A DNA stretch of 64,000 bases from NCBI GenBank assembly GCA_018417955.1, contig JACTVC010000031.1, forward strand, positions 434,001 through 498,000, read 5' to 3'. The position numbers and the translations under genes were made by a program. Source of the stretch: Laccaria trichodermophora (Eukaryota > Basidiomycota > Agaricomycetes > Agaricales > Hydnangiaceae). The notes below the pieces were generated by a model that saw only the letters and a list, made by a program, of their open reading frames with translations, made no database searches and was not told where the DNA came from. Positions within the stretch are counted from its first letter, which is position 1; every line of letters begins with the position of its first letter. Below, one piece after another: positions 57,126 through 64,000 of the stretch.

Positions 57126-58259
57126 ATGCTGCCAGCTCTCTCCCTATTGTTGTTCGTTGCCGCTAACGCTTGCCTGGTGAGCGCTCAAGCAACGTACAAT
57201 GGTGGATATACAGACGCGAAGCAAGTACGTCTCCGAATTGGAAATGGGGGTGCTGGACAGTCTGGCCTGATCGGCGCCTGGGCGAATGCGTTCATCCAAT
57301 ATATGGTGCAGAAGAACGGAACTCAGCCTTTCTTGGTGAGTGCGGGTGTGCTCGCTTGTCTACAAAATGATTGAACGTAGTGTATTCCGTAGGTCGACTG
57401 GGTGTTGGGCGACACCACCCAGAGTCTTAATTTTCTGGCGGCGGGTTCGATAGACATCGCGGTGACATACAACGACGCTGCGGAGACGCAGGCGTTGAGT
57501 AGCGGTGTTGCCGTGAATAGGGTCTATGGGTTCCGCGTCCGTCTTCGTTGAATATCTCTCTCAGCGTCTGTGAACTGACTTGCGAATACTCAAACAGGAC
57601 CATTTTTCGCTCGTCGGACCTCAGTCCAACCCAGCACAGCTTAATCAGACGGACGACATTCTGGTGATGTTTAATAAGATCGTTTCGACTGGAAATGCCG
57701 ACGTGGCGGTAGGATCTATCGCGTCCCCGTCAATTATTATTAAACGATACTCATCAGACACCGCCTGACCCGAGTGTTCGACCGCCAACTCGTTTCTTAT
57801 CCCGATTTGACAAAAGCGCGACCAATATCAAGGAGAGTCAGTTGTTCATTACAATCGGTCAAGTAAGTTATCACTGTTATCAACATCCAATAGACCTTAC
57901 ACACTTGTTTTTAGGTACCGTGGGCTTTCGCCTATTCAACGTGGTATCACCAATATCCTCGCTTTCCCCTGCAAGCTATCCAAGGGGCATCGCTCTTGTC
58001 TGAATATACTCTCACGGATCGTGGAACCTGGCTTTCATCTCCTGACTCAGTCACGTCTGCTCTAATGATTTTCAAAGCTGGCTCGGATGATGCCAGCGAC
58101 CTTCTTCTGAATCCGGCGCATGTATTATTAGGCAAGAATACGACTGATCCAACTATTGCCGGAGCATTCCTTTCCTGGGTGGTTGACAGTGCAGGAGGCC
58201 AGCAGGTCATCGCTAATTTCCAGAAGAATGGCCAGGTACTTTACTCTAAAGCGCCGTGA
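57126..58259 (+). CDS. TupA-like periplasmic-type substrate-binding protein, copy 2
   Basis: Five exons, 57126-57335, 57393-57536, 57598-57708, 57758-57862 and 57915-58259, give about 304 residues with all phases zero. A clear signal peptide (MLPALSLLLFVAANACLVSA) is followed by GNGGAGQSGLIGAWANAFIQ, LGDTTQSLNFLAAGSIDIAV, DHFSLVGPQSNPAQL, RFLSRFDKSATNIKE and SLLSEYTLTDRGTWLS, ending VLYSKAP. This is the TupA/WtpA-type solute-binding fold of bacteria (oxyanions such as tungstate), secreted here by a eukaryote. Both fungal copies share intron positions, so the duplication followed intron gain. The ligand is unknown. Confidence 0.85.
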
Positions 58260-58611
58260 CAATCTTGATGCCTCCATATTAGTTCTATCTTAGTTCTACA
58301 TCTCCCTTTGACTTGATCAGACTCTCTGTTGAACATTACTGCAGTTTGCAACCTCATACATCCATTCATAGCTTGCCTACATACATCATAGTCACTAGCA
58401 ACTTTCTGAGTCACAGTCCATACCACCACAATCTATCACTTCATCCCTATTCCTTGCTGTGATGGAGACAGTTATCTATTGAGGAGCATATTTATAAGAA
58501 ACGATTTCAGCATGAAAAAATGGGTAGTCACACACATGTTCAGTATGAGTCAACAATAGATCATGCCATCATCACACTGATGTGACTGTGTACCTGGAAC
58601 ATGAATGTATG

Positions 58612-59757
58612 ACACAGGGGAGAAACAGGTAAATTACTGGGCATATGTTGATCAGAGGCATTATTGCTCAATTATTTTCTTTACATCTGTTTGAAGGATA
58701 AATTACAAATATTCTATATTCAGAAATAAAGCTGAGATAAAAAAGACACTATGGATGGTAGTTCCATGTAAAATATGCCCATTAGCAACAATCTAAATGA
58801 AGCTGGTGGATTTACTTGAAATGTGTCTTGAAATATTGGGCACATTCTGAATACATTTAATAATGGCTGGGCACATCAAAATCCAATATTGAATGAGCTG
58901 CTGGGGAAATTTTGATGCACATTTTATGTTACAGGTGTTAAGTGTAACGGGTGGTTATTAGGCTTCGAGTTTGTTTGTTTGTTGGTCTGTTACGTTCCCT
59001 TAATTCTACGAGACGACGTAGTCTTTCGCTATCACTTCGTTATGCCCTTAATAACGACAGTATAGGGTTCCGCAATGCTCTATGCCCAAAGGACTGTTGT
59101 ATAGAGATTCGGTATCTGTTCTTAAGTCGTATGCTGACAACGTTCTAATTCTTAAGTCTTCGATGTTGAAGACTTATTGGTTCAAGGTTTCAATAGAGAC
59201 TCTAAGTCAAAAGACTATAGAGTTCAAGGGTGACTAAGATCTGAAGGTCTGATGTTGGGTTGAACTAAGCCTGTATTGCCTAGGTTCAAGCTACTGAACA
59301 CAAACGAAAGCACCCTACTTATATACTATGACCATGAGTCAAGTACAAGTCAGAAGTATGAGTTTGTATGACTTGTATAGAGTCAGACGAATCATACTGT
59401 GTCTATGTAAGTCTATATGAATCATATGAATCTATCTAAGTAAGTATGAATCATAGTAGAGAAATCTGACTGGGATGCGTGTCTAGAACTGTCCATTATG
59501 GTCTAGATACGTCTTAGGAATATGTAATTGTCTGCGCATGTTTATATGTATTGTAAAGAAAAGAGTTTGTAACATTTTACCAACAGTTCTCATGTAGTCC
59601 CTTGTGCACATCCTAATTGCAGTTGATGTTCAATGTTGGGCATATTTTGAATTTACCCACCTGACAAATATGAAGTAAATTATTGAGCAATAATGCCTCT
59701 GATCAACATATGCCTAGGATTTACTAATTGGACAAATCACTGTTTCACCCCTGTGTG
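58612..59757. repeat. Inverted-repeat pair
   Basis: A 31-bp perfect inverted repeat (GCATATGTTGATCAGAGGCA... at 58641-58671 and its complement at 59683-59713) is embedded in longer imperfect arms (about 58612-58676 and 59676-59757). It looks like a foldback or MITE-type element into which the LTR inserted. Confidence 0.72.
58936..59582. mobile_element. Probable solo LTR
   Basis: The 647-bp segment starts TGTTAAGTGTAACGGG and ends TTTTACCA, a TG...CA pattern common for fungal LTR retrotransposons. The flanks ACAGG (58931-58935) and ACAGT (59583-59587) fit a 5-bp target duplication with one change. No retroelement coding sequence is nearby. Confidence 0.5.
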
Positions 59758-60113
59758 AATGACAACATTTTTCTTGATGAAGTTCACAGAAATTTCACAC
59801 ACTTTGAGCTCCACTTAACCAAGCCCTGTCTGCAAAATACCTTGAGAAGTGCATATTGAGACTTGTACCTAGTTTATTTCTATGTACTCAATCTTGGGCT
59901 CCACCCAATATCCCTATCAATTAGTTACTTGTGTCCATGACCTAGTACTCATTCTTTCCTGATGGTTCTGCCTTTTTTTGATGAGTCTCATGGATGCAAG
60001 CCACAATAACAAAATCTTTATATGAAAAATAAGAAAGGAACAGCAAAAATACTCTAAATTCAGTGCTAAAGCATAGCTATTGGTCAAATTTTCTAATACA
60101 AGTACAAAATGGT

Positions 60114-61479
60114 TCAGAATGTGCTATCCCCTTCAACATACAGTTTGTGATCAAGATGAACAATCACAGAATTTGCCTGTAACCAATTCTGGTCCCAGCT
60201 AGAATAATTCATGGGATTGGAATTTGAAAGCCAGATGGCAGGCCCACCCCAAACCACCCTTCTTTTCTTGCAATATTTTTCATTGAGGGTGAACTCTCTT
60301 TGTGCCCCCAGCCAACACTTGTATTGAGGAAATGAGGCTGGGTCTATGTCATCCAGCACAATATAGGAAGCCTGATTTTCATCAAACTCAGATCCATTCA
60401 TCTGGAAATTGTGGTAGGAATGAGGACCTGAAATAATGAGTATAATTGAGCAAATGAGGACAAAATGAATTTACCAAGGGATCTGGCCCATTCTGTCTTC
60501 CCAGTCCGACTTGGACCCCAAATAATCAAAGCCTTAGGCCTCTCAAGTTTTTTCATCTCATAGTTGGCCCAATCAGTGACTACCTGAGGCAGATGTGGAA
60601 AATGAGAATAGTTTGAGATATATCTTGGCTGGACTTTCTCATAACGATGAGCCATGTAGACACGGAGATTAGAAAAGTTGTTTGCATAGGCCTTGGGATC
60701 AATTTCAGTGCACCTCATTGTGAAGTCCCCTGCTGTTTCTGCCTCAAGAATATATGTCCAGCCAGCTCTGGATGAAGTCAAGCCCTGTGCAACCACATCA
60801 ACAGGACCTGACCATGGGCCAAATCTCTCAGAAAATGGGTCCTTGTGGATATAATCCCAAGCCCGCTCAACATCACCTTGACGAGAAAGTCTGTGTTTTA
60901 TTTGAGTAAAACAATCTGAAATTTTTAAAAAGAGTACATACAGTCGGATGTTGGGATGTAAGTGAAGGACATCAAAAATCCTTGATGCGGATCTGAAGCG
61001 GACATTGGGACTCTTTTCAAAAATGCAAATGATGTGCCAATGGAAGTGTCCATCTCCATGCATCTCCACCACTCCTGCCCACTGCACAGGTGGACGAGCC
61101 AGAGATTCAAGCATCATTTCAGCCTCAGAGACAGAAACATCTCCAACCTTAAGTCCAAAGTTAGTATATTCTCTGTACATTAATACAGCATGATTCTTAC
61201 CTGAGAGTAGGTCAATAAATACCTTGCTGCTTTGAGGCGAAAATTTGGTCCTGGTTCAGGTGTGAATGGTTTACCAGGGGGGCTCATAGCTGGAGCAGAC
61301 AAGGGTGGGATAGATCTTTGTCTGATGGAGTATGGAGTAGATTGCATAGATCTTTGTCTGATGGAGGATGGAGTAGATTGCCATCTGAAGGTTGTTGAAG
61401 GCTGAGAAGGAGTTCCCAGAGGTTGACTTTGAGGAGTAGAGTGATCAGGAGGTGGAAGTCTGAAGCGACCATAAGACAT
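60114..61479 (-). CDS. Endogenous geminivirus-like replication-associated protein (Rep)
   Basis: Four exons on minus, 61479-61201, 61147-60942, 60890-60475 and 60427-60114, keep an open frame of about 404 codons. The N-terminal 80 residues are Pro/Ser/Gln-rich and not viral-looking. Then come the rolling-circle endonuclease motifs: motif I LLTYSQ (an intron follows it directly), motif II HFHWHI, motif III with AWDYIHKD. The superfamily 3 helicase part has Walker A GPSRTGKTEW, Walker B IVLDDID and motif C IWLSN. This is the domain order of CRESS-DNA (geminivirus/genomovirus-type) Rep. All key residues are present. Spliceosomal introns, one with a TACTAAC branch site, show long residence in a nucleus. 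No capsid gene or origin nonanucleotide was found, so it is an endogenous viral element, perhaps domesticated. Confidence 0.85.
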
Positions 61480-62294
61480 TTTGAGTGAGGAGATGATGAG
61501 AAGTACACAAGCAACACCACCCTTTTTATACTGTTCTTTGGAGCATCATTTTTTCAAGGATAAGGATACCAACAAAACTTGATCTACTTTATCAGAGAAA
61601 AGAGTTGAAATATATAAGGAGGTCCATAAGTTCCCACATAGTCCAAGCAGAAAGTTAAATTTCTGAACAATTCCAATGGAAGGCAATGGGCAGGAGACTC
61701 AGTCATTTTGTTTTCCACTCCATTGGCATTGTTCAGAATGCGGGAGCCTCGTGGAACGGTTCCCAACGGCATCCGTCGGAGTGTGTGATTCCGCGGGAAC
61801 CCGCATGAGAAACTACATGGTAAAAATGGTGCACTCGGAGGAGCAGGAGTTGAAAACTCCGTTTCGCAGCCAATTACACCATTTGACATTTCAACAATAC
61901 TGTCTACGGGTAAGTATTCGTCACTCAGACTCACGCTGTACTCATCATCCACCGCCTGCTTTGAAGTTTAATTATCTCTTTCAGCCAAATCTAAATGGCC
62001 GTTCGGTATTGGACGCTATGCGGAATATTTATGAGTTCTTCAAGAATGCACTCGGAAAGGGTAGATATCATTTACGTCAGCCAACACAAATTTTATGATG
62101 AGCTAATCTTGCTTCGTCCTCACCGTCGCCTTCAATGATTTTCTTGGCGGCACGCCTTATCTCTTCATCCTGAACAGCTGCAACAGGCACCTTGAGGTGC
62201 CCCTCTAAACCAGGCTCGAGCTCACTAGCCATGTCCTTCGTTGGTATGTGCTGGAACACCCACTGAGTTTTGAGTAGGCCCAGATCTTCTTTAG
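61480..62294. other. Intergenic; probably contains the first exon of ERT1
   Basis: No gene is established. Frames on - at 61952-61584 and 62259-62077 are open without family signature. The start codon of the zinc-cluster gene must lie upstream of the acceptor at 62294. Confidence 0.45.
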
Positions 62295-63834
62295 CAGAGG
62301 AAACGTCGGAAACAAGGCAACCCAGTAACGACGACGCTGGAAGGAAGAAGAAAACGGCGAAGAGAAAGAAGGTTAACCATGCATGTTTGTATTGTCGGCG
62401 TAGCCATATGACGTGTGACGATGGGAGACCATGTCAACGCTGGTGAGTCCAATGAAATTCGAGATTCAAAATCTGACGTCAACAGCATTAAGCGCGAGAT
62501 TGGCCACTTGTGCCACGATGAACATCGATCGCGACCTCCTGAAGCCCAACCTGCGACGACAGCAGCCTCTTCAAGCCAGGTGCGGACGTCCATGCCAGGT
62601 ACCCACAGTTCACGTTTCCCCAAGGCTAGCATTGACAGCTACTCCAGTTACAGCGTATCAAGGTTCCCTACCACAAGCTACTTCCGCTTGGCCAATGGTC
62701 TTTCCCCAATCGTACCAGCCTCAGAACTTTGGCAACGAGTTTTCTGTCCTAACGCACGTTCCCGCTCTTTTTCTTCTGAATCTTTTCTCATACCCCCTCA
62801 GAGACTTTTTAGAAACACTCGACGACGGATTCTTTTTTACTCCCCCAACAACTGTTGCACCCGCCCTCATTTCAAATCCTTTCCCGACTCCGACGGAGGC
62901 AGCAGCAGCTCCTATAACGACCGAAGTCGCTGCTGCCGAGCCGCCACCCGTCCTTTTACCCGCTGACAAGACGGAAAAATTCCTTCTCACAGCTGCCGAT
63001 CAGGAATCGGGGTCCCGCGATGAACGGTTAAACCGCGTTATCAGGAGCAAGTACGAAGCGGGGTTACTGAAGCCGTACAACTACGTCAAAGGATACGCAA
63101 GATTGTCGCGCTGGATGGAGAACAACGTATCTCAGGAATCGAAACAGGCGATTTTGCAGCCGTTGTCGATTCTGCGGCCAAAGTTCCGAGTGAGCACGTT
63201 TGCATCGTTGAGCTATTCTGGGCTGATGGGTATAGGCTGTGGCGCAATCTTTGAGAGACCTCGACCTGGTATTCATTGAGGAGGCGTTTGAGCGCATGCT
63301 TCTCGACTACGATAGGGTGTTCCTTGCCATGGGGATTCCGGCCTGTCTGTGGAGAAGAACGGGGGAGATTTACAAAGGGAACAGAGCGTTTACTGAGCTC
63401 ATTGGTTTGGATGGGCACTTGATGCGTGATGTACGTTTACTATCTGTCTACCCCCATCCATGACTTACTCGCACTCTAGGGAAGGTTATGCATTTACCAA
63501 CTTATGGCCGAGGAGTCAGCAGTAAATTACTGGGAGGTCAGTCATTTCGCACATTGGAACTCGAACATTCTCACAATCGCTACAGAAATACGGCCACGTC
63601 GCATTCGACTCGAGCCAAAAAGCCGTTTTGACGTCGTGCGTACTCCGACACAAGCCACGGCTCCAGCTTGGCTCGTCAGCGACGTCGAAGAAAGACAAAT
63701 CGCTGGTGAAGGAAGAGAACGAGATCGGTACTCAGACTGAGGAAGGGTTTATCAACTGTTGCTTTTCGTTCACCATTCGTCGTGACGATTGGGGAATTCC
63801 GAGTATGATTGTGGGCAATTTTATCAGGTCGTGA
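62295..63834 (+). CDS. ERT1: Zn2Cys6/PAS transcription activator of gluconeogenesis (ERT1/AcuK type)
   Basis: Seven exons are phased: 62295-62442, 62486-62598, 62639-62753, 62802-63189, 63236-63430, 63480-63536 and 63586-63834; an upstream exon with the ATG is not found. A basic stretch KKKTAKRKKVNH precedes the zinc cluster HACLYCRRSHMTCDDGRPCQ, continuing RCIKREIGHLC over the first intron: six Cys as in Gal4-type DNA-binding domains. Later parts are LTDFLETLDDGF, KPYNYVKGYARLSRWMENNV, LDLVFIEEAFERMLLDYDRV, the PAS-like GIPACLWRRTGEIYKGN, AEESAVNYWEKYGHVAFD and CCFSFTIRRDDWGIPSMIVG. This is the conserved ERT1 order. The family controls gluconeogenic and non-fermentable-carbon genes. The intron after 62753 has a GC donor. 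The gene ends about 160 bp before the window edge. Confidence 0.88.
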
Positions 63835-64000
63835 ACAGAAAATGAAGTATAGCTGTATGTAATATATTTTTTTCAGATTTTTTTGAGGTCGTCATGCCAG
63901 CGCCAAGACCTTCTGTGACGTCACGTCTTTTTTTAGCCACATCCCTCTGAACCAAGTCTCGTCCACCAAGGTTTCACAGCTCTCGTATTTAGAGGTATGG

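Larger units (their letters stand above)
58260..60113. other. AT-rich intergenic region with nested repeat structure
   Basis: No gene is supported. It contains an inverted-repeat pair (58612-59757) split by a probable solo LTR (58936-59582). Base composition is more AT-rich than the rest of the window and this continues through the Rep gene to about 61.7 kb. Confidence 0.55.

Noticed and set aside
58951..59148. Short frame on + near 59.0 kb
   Set aside because: It lies inside the probable solo LTR.
60114..61479. An integrated complete geminivirus
   Set aside because: Only Rep is present; no capsid or movement gene and no origin nonanucleotide were seen, and the gene has spliceosomal introns.
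1..64000. CRISPR arrays, operons, Shine-Dalgarno sites
   Set aside because: The sequence is eukaryotic; no regularly spaced direct repeats of CRISPR type were seen and genes carry spliceosomal introns.

Overview
The window is nuclear DNA of a filamentous fungus, most likely a mushroom-forming basidiomycete (Agaricomycetes). The evidence is many short GT-AG introns of about 40-75 nt, and families typical of that group: PLAC8-type Cys-rich proteins, a heme-thiolate peroxidase, a ferritin-like Rds1 protein, a DUF6589 protein, an ERT1-type regulator, and GGxFxNVGG-type and YGTREY-type basidiomycete proteins. Gene models were built by hand. An intron is proposed only where splice sites, reading phase and family sequence agree.

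Left part (1-20,600) is an ordinary gene region. It holds a hAT-like MITE (1031-1678), a peroxygenase-like gene, a two-finger C2H2 protein, an HDHD2-like HAD hydrolase, three PLAC8 paralogues (10.8, 12.1 and 16.5 kb), a GGxFxNVGG protein, a small coiled-coil protein, a membrane-anchored YGTREY protein and an Rds1-like secreted protein.

Middle part (21,029-49,400) is a mosaic of segmental duplication. A unit of about 13 kb is present twice in tandem (21,029-34,878 and 34,879-47,189). Each unit carries a fungal-rhodopsin-like membrane protein, a secreted GPI-anchored protein, an LRR-like protein, a second partial GPI gene and a secreted micro-exon gene. The first GPI copy has a nonsense codon and the second is intact. 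The first micro-exon copy is cut inside its signal peptide by the duplication junction and the second is complete. Unit 1 has a 3.3 kb stretch with a Lys/Ala-tailed protein that unit 2 lacks. Unit 2 has a 3.26 kb insertion that unit 1 lacks. A third LRR-like copy lies inverted at 47.9-49.4 kb.

The 3.26 kb insertion (41,924-45,181) is the most unusual object. It has 73-bp terminal inverted repeats and a direct repeat of 10-13 bp at its edges, and the related empty sites carry that sequence once. It encodes a DUF6589 protein on + and a RecQ-like helicase N-terminus on -, both cut where they meet tail to tail. It looks like an internally deleted copy of a DUF6589-helicase DNA transposon.

Right part (50-64 kb) holds a second GGxFxNVGG protein, two TupA-like (bacterial-type) solute-binding proteins pointing away from each other, two small Cys-rich secreted paralogues between them, a second copy of a 381-bp TA-flanked MITE, a tRNA-Glu(CTC) with a 12-nt intron, an inverted-repeat structure split by a probable solo LTR, an intact intron-containing gene for a geminivirus-like Rep (an endogenous viral element), and an ERT1-type zinc-cluster/PAS regulator.
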